Below are positions 52,834 to 61,610 of a stretch of DNA of 64,000 nt, piece by piece. Position 1 is the stretch's first letter; every line of letters begins with the position of its first letter. Source of the stretch: Flavivirga sp. 57AJ16 (lineage in GTDB: Bacteria > Bacteroidota > Bacteroidia > Flavobacteriales > Flavobacteriaceae); assembly GCF_028736925.1 (NCBI RefSeq), contig NZ_JAQZAT010000002.1, positions 186,001 through 250,000 on the forward strand, written 5' to 3'. Under the pieces are notes generated by a model that did not search any database, had not been told where the DNA came from, and saw only the letters and a program-made list of their open reading frames with translations. A program made the position numbers and the translations under genes.

Positions 52834-54333
52834 ATGAAAACAAAATATTTTGATCTTATCGATCAAACTTTTGATTTTCCGCAGGAAGAATTTACTTTAA
52901 ACAACAACGAGTTATACTTTCACGGAATTGATTTAATGGAACTTATCAAAAAACATGGAGCTCCACTTAAGTTTACATACCTTCCTAAAATCTCAGATAA
53001 CATTAACAGGGCAAAGGGGTGGTTTGAAGACGCTATAAAAGAACATAACTATCAAGGCCATTACAATTATTGCTATTGCACTAAAAGTTCACACTTTAAG
53101 CATGTACTGGATGAAGCGCTTAAAAATAACATCCATATCGAAACATCCTCTGCATTCGATATCGATATTGTTGAGAACCTTAAAGCACATGGAAAAATAG
53201 ACGATAATACGTTTGTTATAAGCAACGGTTTTAAACGTGACCAATATATTCAAAACATAGCAAGGTTAATTAATAATGGACACAAAAACTGTATTACCAT
53301 AATAGATAATTATGAAGAGATCGATCTTTTAAGTGACACTATTAAAGATACTTTTAATATAGGCATTCGTATTGCTTCTGAAGAAGAACCAAAATTTGAA
53401 TTTTATACCTCTAGATTAGGTATTGGTTACAAAAATATTGTTCCTTTTTATACCAAGGAAATTAAGGACAACCCAAAAGTTAACCTTAAAATGCTACACT
53501 TTTTCATTAATACAGGTATTCGGGACAATGCCTATTACTGGAATGAACTATTAAAATGTATGAAAGTGTATGTGAACCTAAAGAAGATATGTCCTAGTCT
53601 GGATAGTCTGAATATAGGTGGTGGTTTTCCAATTAAAAATTCACTTGCTTTTGATTATGATTACGCCTATATGGTAAGCGAAATTATTAGCCAAATTAAA
53701 CAGACCTGTGATGAGGCTGGCGTAGATGTTCCTAATATATTTACAGAATTTGGAAGCTTTACTGTTGGTGAAAGTGGTGGCGCTATTTATAAAGTGCTCT
53801 ATCAAAAGCAACAAAATGATCGTGAAAAATGGAACATGATCAATTCTTCCTTCATTACAACAATGCCAGATACTTGGGCTATTAACAAACGTTTTGTAAT
53901 GCTTGCCATAAATGGCTGGAACAAAGAATATGAGCGTGTTCTTTTAGGGGGCTTAACTTGTGATAGCGATGACTATTACAATAGTGAGCAACATATGAAT
54001 GCTATTTATCTCCCTAAATTCAATAAGGAGAAGCCTTTATACATAGGCTTTTTTAATACGGGGGCCTATCAAGAAACCATTGGTGGTTTTGGTGGTTTAC
54101 AACACTGTCTTATTCCTACGCCCAAGCACATTTTAATAGACCGTAGCGAGGATGGCCAATTAATGACTTCGGTATTTACAGAAGAACAAACATCCGAGCA
54201 ATTATTATCAATTTTAGGTTATGACTTTAATGTTAATAAAGCATTAGCCAAAACAGGCACCTTATTAAATGAAGATAAACCTTTTAAAGATACAAACAAT
54301 CACAACATCAAATTAAAGTCTTTGACACTTTAA
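52834..54333 (+). CDS. speA: arginine decarboxylase (alanine-racemase fold, PLP)
   Basis: This 499-residue cytoplasmic enzyme decarboxylates arginine to agmatine. PLP lysine K84 is in YCYCTKSSHFKHVLDEAL, the phosphate-binding region is NIGGGFPI, and the second-subunit active-site CDSDD motif is in LLGGLTCDSDDYYN. GESGGAIYKVLY is typical of the Bacteroidota SpeA type. It is the first gene of the operon with speB (38 bp gap), the DHS-like gene and a small acidic protein. Confidence 0.92.
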   Translation: MKTKYFDLIDQTFDFPQEEFTLNNNELYFHGIDLMELIKKHGAPLKFTYLPKISDNINRAKGWFEDAIKEHNYQGHYNYCYCTKSSHFKHVLDEALKNNIHIETSSAFDIDIVENLKAHGKIDDNTFVISNGFKRDQYIQNIARLINNGHKNCITIIDNYEEIDLLSDTIKDTFNIGIRIASEEEPKFEFYTSRLGIGYKNIVPFYTKEIKDNPKVNLKMLHFFINTGIRDNAYYWNELLKCMKVYVNLKKICPSLDSLNIGGGFPIKNSLAFDYDYAYMVSEIISQIKQTCDEAGVDVPNIFTEFGSFTVGESGGAIYKVLYQKQQNDREKWNMINSSFITTMPDTWAINKRFVMLAINGWNKEYERVLLGGLTCDSDDYYNSEQHMNAIYLPKFNKEKPLYIGFFNTGAYQETIGGFGGLQHCLIPTPKHILIDRSEDGQLMTSVFTEEQTSEQLLSILGYDFNVNKALAKTGTLLNEDKPFKDTNNHNIKLKSLTL

Positions 54334-54371
54334 ACGAAACAGAATTAAATAATCAATAATAAAGTATTAAA

Positions 54372-55313
54372 ATGAGTACCCATAAAACTTATGCCGGCAT
54401 CCCAGAAAAATATGCCAGTTTAGAATCATCAAAAATTGTTCTTGTTCCTGTTCCTTATGATGGAACCAGTACTTGGGGAAAAGGAGCAGATAAAGGCCCT
54501 GAGGCATTTTTGCATGCCTCAGAGAATATGGAATTATACGACATTGAAACAAATAGTGAAGTATATAAACAAGGGGTTCACCTTACAGAAGCTATTACAG
54601 AAAATAGCACTCCAGATACTATGGTAGAGGCCGTGCACGATACCATTAAATCCTATATAAAACGAAATAAGTTTGTTACGCTATTTGGAGGAGAACATTC
54701 CATATCTATAGGTGCCATTCGTGCTTTTAATGAATGTTTTAATAATTTAACCGTGCTCCAGATCGATGCACATGCAGATTTGCGAAAAGACTATGAAGGT
54801 TCTCAATACAACCACGCATGCGCATTGTATGAAGCCAATCAAAGCACAAACCTTATACAGGTGGGTATACGTAGTATGGATATTGCCGAAAAAAACGTCA
54901 TGAATGAAGATCATGTGTTTTTCGCTCACGATATGCTAAATGACGATTATTGGATGGATAATGCCATTGAGCTAATGACGGATAATGTATATATCACTTT
55001 CGATTTAGATGCCTTGGATCCTTCCATTTTACCATCAACCGGCACACCAGAGCCAGGTGGGTTATTATGGTACGAAACTTTAGAATTTCTTAAAAAAGTA
55101 TTTGAAGAAAAAAACGTTGTAGGGTTCGATATTGTTGAGTTATGCCCTAATAAATTTGATAAGTCTTCAGATTTTATTGCAGCAAAACTGTACTACAAAA
55201 TGTTAAGCTATAAATTTGCAGAACAAGATACAGATGACGAAAACGAGAACCTTTACAATACGCAAAAAGAAAATAACATCAATCGTTTAAAATACAATCA
55301 GGATGAATACTAA
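54372..55313 (+). CDS. speB: agmatinase (ureohydrolase family)
   Basis: This 313-residue binuclear manganese enzyme hydrolyses agmatine to putrescine and urea. Metal ligands are H109 in GGEHSIS, D132-A-H134-A-D136 and D211-L-D213 in TFDLDALDPS, with the PSTGTPEPGG loop intact. Its 3' end overlaps the DHS-like gene by 11 bp. Because SpeA is adjacent, the arginine to agmatine to putrescine route is complete here. Confidence 0.94.
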   Translation: MSTHKTYAGIPEKYASLESSKIVLVPVPYDGTSTWGKGADKGPEAFLHASENMELYDIETNSEVYKQGVHLTEAITENSTPDTMVEAVHDTIKSYIKRNKFVTLFGGEHSISIGAIRAFNECFNNLTVLQIDAHADLRKDYEGSQYNHACALYEANQSTNLIQVGIRSMDIAEKNVMNEDHVFFAHDMLNDDYWMDNAIELMTDNVYITFDLDALDPSILPSTGTPEPGGLLWYETLEFLKKVFEEKNVVGFDIVELCPNKFDKSSDFIAAKLYYKMLSYKFAEQDTDDENENLYNTQKENNINRLKYNQDEY

Positions 55314-56277
55314 AGGAGCCGTTTCAAACTTTATAGAAAAATATTATTTACATTTTAATGCCGCTACGGTTGTTGATGCTGCAAAATCTTATGAAGAACA
55401 GCTAAATAAAGGTTCAAAAATGTTAGTATCTTTAGCAGGAGCAATGAGCACGGCCGAGATAGGAAAGATTTTTGCAGAAATGATACGACAAGATAAGGTT
55501 CAGATCATTTCTTGTACAGGTGCCAATTTAGAAGAAGATATTATGAATTTGGTGGCCCATTCACATTATAAACGTATACCGGATTATCGTGATCTGACAC
55601 CAGAAGATGAATGGGATTTATTAGAACAGGGGCTTAATCGTGTTACAGATACCTGTATTCCAGAAGAAGAAGCCTTTAGAAGGTTACAGCAACATATCTA
55701 TAAAATATGGAAAAGTGCAGATGACAGGGGAAAACGTTATTTACCACATGAATATATGTATAAAATGTTGTTGTCTGGAGTTTTAGAAGAATATTATGAG
55801 ATAGATTTAAAAGACTCATGGATGTATGCGGCAGCAGAAAAGAATTTGCCTATCATATGCCCAGGTTGGGAGGATAGCACTATGGGTAATATTTTTGCGA
55901 GCTATGTACTAAAAGGAGATCTTAAAGCAAGTACCATGAAATCTGGAATTGAATACATGACTTTTCTTGCAGATTGGTATACCGCTAACTCTGAAAAAGG
56001 GATAGGTTTCTTTCAAATTGGTGGCGGTATTGCGGGCGATTTTCCCATATGCGTGGTCCCTATGTTATATCAGGATATGGAACGTACAGATACTCCTTTT
56101 TGGAGTTATTTTTGTCAAATAAGTGACTCTACTACAAGCTATGGATCTTACTCTGGAGCTGTTCCAAACGAAAAAATAACCTGGGGTAAACTAGATATTG
56201 ATACGCCCAAGTTTTTAATAGAGAGTGATGCTACCATAGTTGCTCCGTTAATTTTTGCTTATTTGTTAAATATGTAA
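55303..56277 (+). CDS. deoxyhypusine synthase-family protein (probable homospermidine synthase-like)
   Basis: This 324-residue NAD-dependent enzyme has the Rossmann-type SLAGAMSTAEIGKIFAEMIR, QIISCTGANLEEDIMNL, GGIAGDFPICVVPML, and the catalytic-lysine motif ITWGKLD with K296 (human DHS K329 equivalent). Bacteria lack eIF5A, so the family works on small polyamines; DHS-like enzymes making homospermidine from putrescine or spermidine are known in bacteria. The overlap with speB supports use of putrescine. Product is inference. Confidence 0.85.
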   Translation: MNTKGAVSNFIEKYYLHFNAATVVDAAKSYEEQLNKGSKMLVSLAGAMSTAEIGKIFAEMIRQDKVQIISCTGANLEEDIMNLVAHSHYKRIPDYRDLTPEDEWDLLEQGLNRVTDTCIPEEEAFRRLQQHIYKIWKSADDRGKRYLPHEYMYKMLLSGVLEEYYEIDLKDSWMYAAAEKNLPIICPGWEDSTMGNIFASYVLKGDLKASTMKSGIEYMTFLADWYTANSEKGIGFFQIGGGIAGDFPICVVPMLYQDMERTDTPFWSYFCQISDSTTSYGSYSGAVPNEKITWGKLDIDTPKFLIESDATIVAPLIFAYLLNM

Positions 56278-56279
56278 TC

Positions 56280-56585
56280 ATGAAAAATAGTAATAATCAT
56301 AATTTTAGAAGAGTCATCGTCGACTTTAAAAAATTAACACCAGAGATTTTGGCGCTTGTAGTAGAGAAATATCCAGACGGATATAATGACCATGATATTA
56401 TTCAATTTAGGAATGCGAATTATGAACTTATTGAAGCCGTAGAAATTGTCACAGAAGATACCAAGTATTTGGTAAAAGTAAGTGCTAAGCTTGAAAAAAT
56501 AATGGAAGATTATGACGAAGATGATTATGAAAACTATGAAGATAATGACCCAGAAGCCATCCAAAACCCTTTTGAGGAAGAATAG
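56280..56585 (+). CDS. small acidic protein, paralogue of 62732-63004
   Basis: A 101-residue protein starting MKNSNNHNFRRVIVDFKKLT, 2 bp after the DHS-like gene. Residues 11-75 align with the 90-residue protein at 62732-63004: VDF..L.PE......L.Y..G+...D+I+F, then DT.(Y/F)L(V/I)K. The tail is strongly acidic (DYDEDDYENYEDNDPE). No known domain recognised. The tight spacing implies a role tied to polyamine synthesis; acidic tails could bind polyamines, but that is speculation. Confidence 0.75.
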   Translation: MKNSNNHNFRRVIVDFKKLTPEILALVVEKYPDGYNDHDIIQFRNANYELIEAVEIVTEDTKYLVKVSAKLEKIMEDYDEDDYENYEDNDPEAIQNPFEEE

Positions 56586-56618
56586 GTTTTAGGCCATTAG
56601 GTCAAGTGTCGTTTATAA

Positions 56619-56802
56619 AGTATTCATGAAAAGGTTAAAAAAATAGATAAATCTCGTCTTATAGCATTTAAAGGTGAAAAAGTTCCGGTTCTTGATAAGA
56701 ATGATTTAACCTATTTTATTTCCAGAAAAAATAGTAATAAAGAAGGACATTATAAACATTATTTTATCACAACAAAACATATAATACCAATTATGAATTA
56801 AA
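56619..56802 (+). pseudogene. open-frame gene remnant truncated by a palindromic element
   Basis: An open frame without start reads SIHEKVKKIDKSRLIAFKGE, KVPVLDKNDLTYFISRKNSN, KEGHYKHYFITTKHI and runs into the element at 56784, where it ends. Composition is that of a coding sequence, but no start codon and no family were recognised. A nearby ATG at 56626 in another frame stops after six codons. Confidence 0.4.
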
Positions 56803-56946
56803 ATGAGCTACAGAAAACGACATTGCTTATTTGTTTTTGCCTGCTGCGTGTTATTTGCATAGCCTAAGCTATGGAAATGACGAGTAAAGTGATAAAACAA
56901 ATTAATGAATGAGTTTGAATTGCGTATTTTAATTCATAATTGGTAT
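56784..56946. repeat. palindromic element, 163 bp (inverted partner at 62498-62659)
   Basis: Termini 56784-56808 and 56922-56946 match at 23 of 25 positions, starting ATACCAATTATGAATTAAAA. The centre is GCATAGCCTAAGCTATGG. Reverse complement of 62498-62659 with only about six substitutions plus one single-base deletion over 162 bp, so the two copies are about 96% identical. Confidence 0.9.
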
Positions 56947-56955
56947 AAAGTATTA

Positions 56956-57060
56956 GAATCGCATAAGTTTAAAAGCGTATTGTGGATTCTTTGGTATGAA
57001 ACTTTAGAATATTTAGATAAAAAAGACCGAATAGCAGTATCATTATACTTCGGTATGCTC
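56956..57060 (+). pseudogene. agmatinase-like C-terminal remnant
   Basis: Just after the palindromic element the frame reads ILWYETLEYLDKKDRIAVSL and YFGMLKKKF. This mirrors speB residues LLWYETLEFLKK and AAKLYYKMLSYKF, with the roughly 30 residues between them missing. It looks like the internally deleted end of a second ureohydrolase gene. The frame is open into the VOC gene, which is why a false longer start for that gene exists. Confidence 0.55.
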
Positions 57061-57090
57061 AAAAAAAAGTTTTGTAAAAACACTATAATT

Positions 57091-57504
57091 ATGAAAGCAC
57101 AATTTCACCTAGCCTTACCTTGTGAAAATTTAGAGGCTACAAAAGAATTTTATATTAATGCCTTAGGCGCTACCCAAGGTAGGCAGTCAAATAAATGGAT
57201 TGATATAGATCTGTTTAACAACCAACTTACGTTTACCGAAGCGGGTTCATTTAGTTTTAAATTTAAAAATTATAAATTAGACGATAATATTTTACCTTCG
57301 TTCCACTTTGGGGTTATTGTTTCTATAGAAGTATGGGGTCGATTATATAAAAAATTATTACAATCGAACCAGGAGGTAACAACAGAAACTACCTTTATGG
57401 AAAACAAAATAGGAGAACATATCTCGTTTTTTATAAAAGATCCCAATGGGTACTTGATTGAATTTAAAAGCTTTAAAAATGCTAAAGAAATCTTTAGCCA
57501 ATAA
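57091..57504 (+). CDS. VOC/glyoxalase-fold protein
   Basis: The start is placed at 57091 (MKAQFHLALPCENLEATKEF), giving 137 residues; the in-frame ATG at 56905 would lie inside a repeat element and gene debris. The fold signature is two beta-alpha-beta-beta-beta modules: HLALPCENLEATKEFYINAL first, and HFGVIVSIEVWGRLYKK with ISFFIKDPNGYLIEFKSF second. Potential metal ligands H6, H-76-region and E-C-terminal are present. Substrate unknown. It lies 3 bp before the GNAT-nitrilase gene. Confidence 0.82.
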   Translation: MKAQFHLALPCENLEATKEFYINALGATQGRQSNKWIDIDLFNNQLTFTEAGSFSFKFKNYKLDDNILPSFHFGVIVSIEVWGRLYKKLLQSNQEVTTETTFMENKIGEHISFFIKDPNGYLIEFKSFKNAKEIFSQ

Positions 57505-57507
57505 TTG

Positions 57508-59034
57508 ATGAAAACCAAAGATATTGAAAACATCGAACTTAAGTTTCTTGATTTAAAAGACTATCAAGAACTTAAATCGGCTATGATATCTGCATACACA
57601 AATATGCCCAATTCCTATTGGGGAGAACACCATATAGAATCCCTGATCAAAAAATTTCCAGAAGGTCAAGTGGTGATAAAAATTAATGGGCAGCTTGCTG
57701 GATGTGCACTTTCGATTATTGTAGACTATGGTAGTTTTGACGATGAGCATACGTATAAGGATATTACGGGCAACTACTCCTTTAGTACGCATACAGATGA
57801 AGGCGATGTACTTTATGGGATAGATGTATTTATTAAACCTGATTTTAGAGGGCTTCGATTAGGGCGAAGATTATACGACTACCGAAAGGAATTAGCCGAA
57901 AAATTAAACCTTAGAGGGATTGCCTTTGGAGGAAGAATGCCCAATTACCATCAATATGCCGATGCCATATCGCCTAAAGAATATATTGAAAAAGTAAAAC
58001 GTAAAGAAATTAATGATTCTGTATTGAACTTTCAAATATCGAACGATTTTCACCCCACAAAGGTGATGAAAGGGTATTTGGAAGGGGATAAGGCTTCTGG
58101 TGAGTATGCCATGCTGATGGAATGGGATAATATTTACTATAAAAAGCCCACAAAAAAGGCAACTATCAAAAAAAGGGTGGTACGTTTGGGGTTGATACAG
58201 TGGCAAATGCGTCCCTATAAAGATTTAGAGGAACTCCTAAACCAAGCAGAGTATTTCATTGATGCAGTGGCTGGTTATCGTTCCGATTTTGCCTTGTTTC
58301 CCGAGTTTTTCAATGCCCCCCTTATGGCCAAAGATAACCATTTAAGTACCCCTGAAGCCATTAGGGAACTCGCAAAACATACCGAAGCCATCGTAAGTAA
58401 GTTTTCTGAGTTTTCAATTACTTATAACATTAATATTATTTCTGGTAGTATGCCAGAAATGCGAGATGGTCGTCTCTATAATGTAGGTTATTTATGTAGG
58501 AGGGACGGTACTGTTGAACGTTATGAAAAATTACATGTAACGCCCGATGAAGCCAGAGTATGGGGCATGCAAGGTGGTAGCCAGATAAGAGCATTTGATA
58601 CAGATTGTGGCAAGATAGGCATCCTAATTTGCTATGATTCTGAATTTCCGGAATTAAGTAGATTGCTGGCAGATGAAGGCATGGATATCCTTTTTGTGCC
58701 TTTCCTAACAGATACTCAAAATGGGTACTCCCGAGTGCGTCACTGTTCCCAAGCACGCGCTATTGAAAATGAATGTTATGTTGCTATTGCCGGAAGTGTT
58801 GGTAATTTACCCAATGTAGAGAATATGGATATTCAGTTTGCACAATCCATGGTCTTTACGCCTTGCGATTTTTCTTTCCCTACAAACGGAATCAAAGCAG
58901 AAGCGACACCCAATACCGAAATGATACTTATTGCCGATGTAGATATTGATCTACTTAGGGAACTACATCAGTTTGGAGCTGTAAAAAACCTAAGAGATAG
59001 AAGAAAAGATCTATTTGAAATTAAAAAGAAATAA
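57508..59034 (+). CDS. GNAT acetyltransferase-carbon-nitrogen hydrolase fusion
   Basis: The start at 57508 gives 508 residues. Residues 10-215 form a GNAT domain (DVFIKPDFRGLRLGRRLYDY as the acetyl-CoA loop). Residues 224-508 form a nitrilase-superfamily domain (LGLIQWQMRPYKDLEELL) with the triad E266 in LFPEFFN, K341 in EKLHVTPDEARVWG and C375 in GILICYDSEFPE. The hydrolase should cleave an amide such as carbamoyl or amidine product. GNAT could acetylate a polyamine. The fusion is known in several bacteria; its pathway is not. Confidence 0.9.
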   Translation: MKTKDIENIELKFLDLKDYQELKSAMISAYTNMPNSYWGEHHIESLIKKFPEGQVVIKINGQLAGCALSIIVDYGSFDDEHTYKDITGNYSFSTHTDEGDVLYGIDVFIKPDFRGLRLGRRLYDYRKELAEKLNLRGIAFGGRMPNYHQYADAISPKEYIEKVKRKEINDSVLNFQISNDFHPTKVMKGYLEGDKASGEYAMLMEWDNIYYKKPTKKATIKKRVVRLGLIQWQMRPYKDLEELLNQAEYFIDAVAGYRSDFALFPEFFNAPLMAKDNHLSTPEAIRELAKHTEAIVSKFSEFSITYNINIISGSMPEMRDGRLYNVGYLCRRDGTVERYEKLHVTPDEARVWGMQGGSQIRAFDTDCGKIGILICYDSEFPELSRLLADEGMDILFVPFLTDTQNGYSRVRHCSQARAIENECYVAIAGSVGNLPNVENMDIQFAQSMVFTPCDFSFPTNGIKAEATPNTEMILIADVDIDLLRELHQFGAVKNLRDRRKDLFEIKKK

Positions 59035-59059
59035 TAATACTATAAAATATATACAATAA

Positions 59060-60430
59060 TTGGACGACTTAACTATTATAGGAAGTGAAGAATGGTGCTC
59101 TTTTGAGAGCTTTGGAATCCCAGCGATAAAAGCACGTGTAGATTCAGGTGCAAAAACATCATCTATACAAGCTAATAACATAAAAACCTTTTACAAAGAA
59201 ACAGAAGAATGGGTGCGCTTTGAGGTAAATCCGCTTCAGGTAAATAGAAGTATCAGTATTAAATGCGAAGCAAAAATTCATGCAAAACGATCCATAAAAA
59301 GCTCTATCGGTATTGCCGAAGAGCGTCTTGTTATCAAAGCCCCTATTACTATGGGGGCCAGTACTTTTGAGATTGAGCTGACCCTTGCAAATCGTGATTC
59401 TATGGAGTTTAGAATGCTCTTAGGTCGAGAGGCTTTATACAATCGTTATCTCGTAAACCCTTCAGCAACTTATTTGTTGCCTGAGTTTACACAGGAGGAC
59501 CTGGATAATAAATACGCCTCTTTTCAAAAGGAAAAAACAGGGCTTAAAATTGCTTTATTGGCAAGTAACCCAGAATTATTTAGCAATAAGCGATTGATGG
59601 AAGCAGGTAAGGCCAGAGGCCACGATATGGCCTTCCTCAATGTACAGCAGGCCTATATGAAATTTGATGCTACAGAACCACAAATACGTTATCGTGGCGG
59701 TAATGTGATCGATATGTTTGATGCTATCATTCCACGTATAAGACCATCCATGACTTTTTATGCTTGTGCGTTGATAAGACAATTTGATGCCATGGGGGCT
59801 TATTGTTTAAACTCAGCAGAAGCCATAACCCAATCTAGGGATAAGCTTCTAGCAACCCAATTATTTGCAAAAAACGATATCCATATTCCTATTACAGGTT
59901 TTGCAAATTCTCCGCTAGACACCAGGGATTTGATCAAAATGGTAAATGGTGCACCACTTATCATTAAATTGTTAGAGAGTACACAAGGTAAAGGCGTTGT
60001 GCTGGCAGAAACCAATAAAGCTGCTGAGAGTGTTATTAATGCTTTTAAAAGCGTTAATACAAATATCCTTGTGCAGGAATTTATTAAAGAGGCCAATGGT
60101 CAAGACATACGTTGTTTCGTAGTTAACGGGAAGGTAGTAGCCTCCATGCAACGCCAAGCGGCTAAAGGTGAATTTAGGGCAAACATACATCAGGGAGGTT
60201 CTGCGGCTAAAGTAAAGATTACAACAGAAGAACGAAAGCTGGCTGTTAAAGCTGCAAAAATCCTTAATTTACCTGTTGCCGGTGTCGATATTATCCGTTC
60301 TAATAAAGGGCCATTGTTACTGGAAGTAAATTCTTCTCCAGGTCTTGAGGGCATAGAAGCCGCAACAGGTTTTGATATTGCCAATGTTATGATCGAGGCT
60401 ATTGAAAAAAAGCTAAAGTATAAACGATGA
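59060..60430 (+). CDS. RimB-like retropepsin domain fused to RimK-type ATP-grasp ligase (TTG start)
   Basis: The 456-residue protein starts at a TTG; a stop lies directly upstream and the first ATG would remove the N-terminal domain. Residues 1-145 resemble the RimB/ATP-dependent zinc protease-like domain with [10 protein letters not shown] (27-35; aspartic-type DSG). Residues 165-450 are a RimK ATP-grasp domain ([57 protein letters not shown]). RimK ligases add glutamates or other amino acids to protein or peptide ends. The fusion joins a maker with a possible remover of such tails. Confidence 0.85.
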   Translation: MDDLTIIGSEEWCSFESFGIPAIKARVDSGAKTSSIQANNIKTFYKETEEWVRFEVNPLQVNRSISIKCEAKIHAKRSIKSSIGIAEERLVIKAPITMGASTFEIELTLANRDSMEFRMLLGREALYNRYLVNPSATYLLPEFTQEDLDNKYASFQKEKTGLKIALLASNPELFSNKRLMEAGKARGHDMAFLNVQQAYMKFDATEPQIRYRGGNVIDMFDAIIPRIRPSMTFYACALIRQFDAMGAYCLNSAEAITQSRDKLLATQLFAKNDIHIPITGFANSPLDTRDLIKMVNGAPLIIKLLESTQGKGVVLAETNKAAESVINAFKSVNTNILVQEFIKEANGQDIRCFVVNGKVVASMQRQAAKGEFRANIHQGGSAAKVKITTEERKLAVKAAKILNLPVAGVDIIRSNKGPLLLEVNSSPGLEGIEAATGFDIANVMIEAIEKKLKYKR

Positions 60431-60440
60431 TTTTTAGTAT

Positions 60441-61028
60441 ATGATACACCCAAACACCGAAATAAAACATATTAGTAAAGAAGTAGGCTACGGCGTGGTA
60501 GCGACGTCTTTTATTCCTAAAGGCACCATAACTTGGGTATTGGATAAATTTGATAGAGAGTTTACAACACAAGAATTTGATGCACTAGAACCTATTTATA
60601 AAAACATTCTTGATACCTATGCCTATAAAAACAATAGGGGAAATCTTGTTTTATGCTGGGATAATGGTAGATTTGTTAATCATAGTTTTAAATCCAATTG
60701 CCTTACAACAGCATATAATTTTGAACTAGCTATAAGAGATATAAAAGAAGGCGAACAGCTTACGGACGACTATGGTTATCTCAACATAGACAAGCCCTTT
60801 AAAGGAATTAATGAAGGTACTAAACGAAAAACGGTGTATCCAGACGATTTACTAAAATACCACAAAGTATGGGACACTAAGCTTATTTCTGCTTTCAAGT
60901 CTTTTTCGAAAGTAGATCAGCCTTTAAGAGCCTTGATAGATGAAGATACGTGGCACATGGTATTGCAGATAGAAAAAGGGGAGATTGAAATGGACTCTAT
61001 TTTGAATAATTACAACTTTAAACAATAA
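60441..61028 (+). CDS. SET-domain lysine methyltransferase-like protein
   Basis: This 195-residue protein contains a compact SET domain: GYGVVATSFIPKGTITWVLD, the SAM-binding N80-H81-S82 motif in RFVNHSFKSNC, and the active-site tyrosine in TDDYGY (108-113). No pre- or post-SET zinc clusters, although C69 and C87 are present. Bacterial SET proteins methylate lysines of proteins, or their substrates are unknown. It begins 10 bp after the ATP-grasp gene, suggesting an acceptor protein shared with that ligase. Confidence 0.9.
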   Translation: MIHPNTEIKHISKEVGYGVVATSFIPKGTITWVLDKFDREFTTQEFDALEPIYKNILDTYAYKNNRGNLVLCWDNGRFVNHSFKSNCLTTAYNFELAIRDIKEGEQLTDDYGYLNIDKPFKGINEGTKRKTVYPDDLLKYHKVWDTKLISAFKSFSKVDQPLRALIDEDTWHMVLQIEKGEIEMDSILNNYNFKQ

Positions 61029-61078
61029 AGATGTATTTTTAGAAGTGTTTTTAAAAACTTAATTTGATACCAAACAAG

Positions 61079-61468
61079 ATGAGCAATCAGCTTTATTCAA
61101 ATCCGGATTTTTATATAGCTTTAGCATATCTTTTTTATACCATTGCTGCGATAGATAGATCTATGACACGTGAGGAAAAATTACAGATCATAGCCTTTGT
61201 GAAAAAACACTGGACAGTATCTATAAATGATGCAAACAGTCAAGAGTTAATATACCAAACATTGAGAGAACTTATTAAAAATAAAGAAAAGCCCGAGTCT
61301 GCTTTTTTAGTTTTTAAAAATTTTTATTTAGACCATAAAAAGATGTTTTCCCAGGATTTTTTAACCCGTATTCTTACAGCTTGCCATGCCATAGCCTCTT
61401 CTTTTGGCAAACAGAACAAATCAGAACTAATAGTTCTTAGTAACCTTGCTTTACTATTCAAACCTTAA
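61079..61468 (+). CDS. TerB-like helical protein
   Basis: The start at 61079 (MSNQLYSNPDFYIALAYLFY) gives 129 residues; the upstream TTG at 61064 is less likely. AYLFYTIAAIDRSMTREEKLQI is the first-helix pattern of TerB/DUF-type helical domains, where acidic residues can bind metals. All helical, no signal. It is 50 bp from the SET gene, in the same orientation. Function unknown. Confidence 0.65.
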   Translation: MSNQLYSNPDFYIALAYLFYTIAAIDRSMTREEKLQIIAFVKKHWTVSINDANSQELIYQTLRELIKNKEKPESAFLVFKNFYLDHKKMFSQDFLTRILTACHAIASSFGKQNKSELIVLSNLALLFKP

Positions 61469-61610
61469 TCTATACGCCTCACTAAAAAAAACAGAAAAAT
61501 TAACGCTCAAATGGGTGACCCCGATTTGTTTTTGATGTCTAATAATTAAGCTCAATAAGGCAAGAAACCTTATTGGTAAAAACAAATTAAAAACATTAAA
61601 ACAATACAAA

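Noticed and set aside
56905-57090. N-terminal extension of the VOC protein
   Set aside because: It would start inside the palindromic element and translate agmatinase debris; the fold begins at 57091.
57553-60190. Several minus-strand frames of 60-106 codons opposite the GNAT-nitrilase and ATP-grasp genes
   Set aside because: They are mirror frames of well-supported genes and have no recognisable domains.
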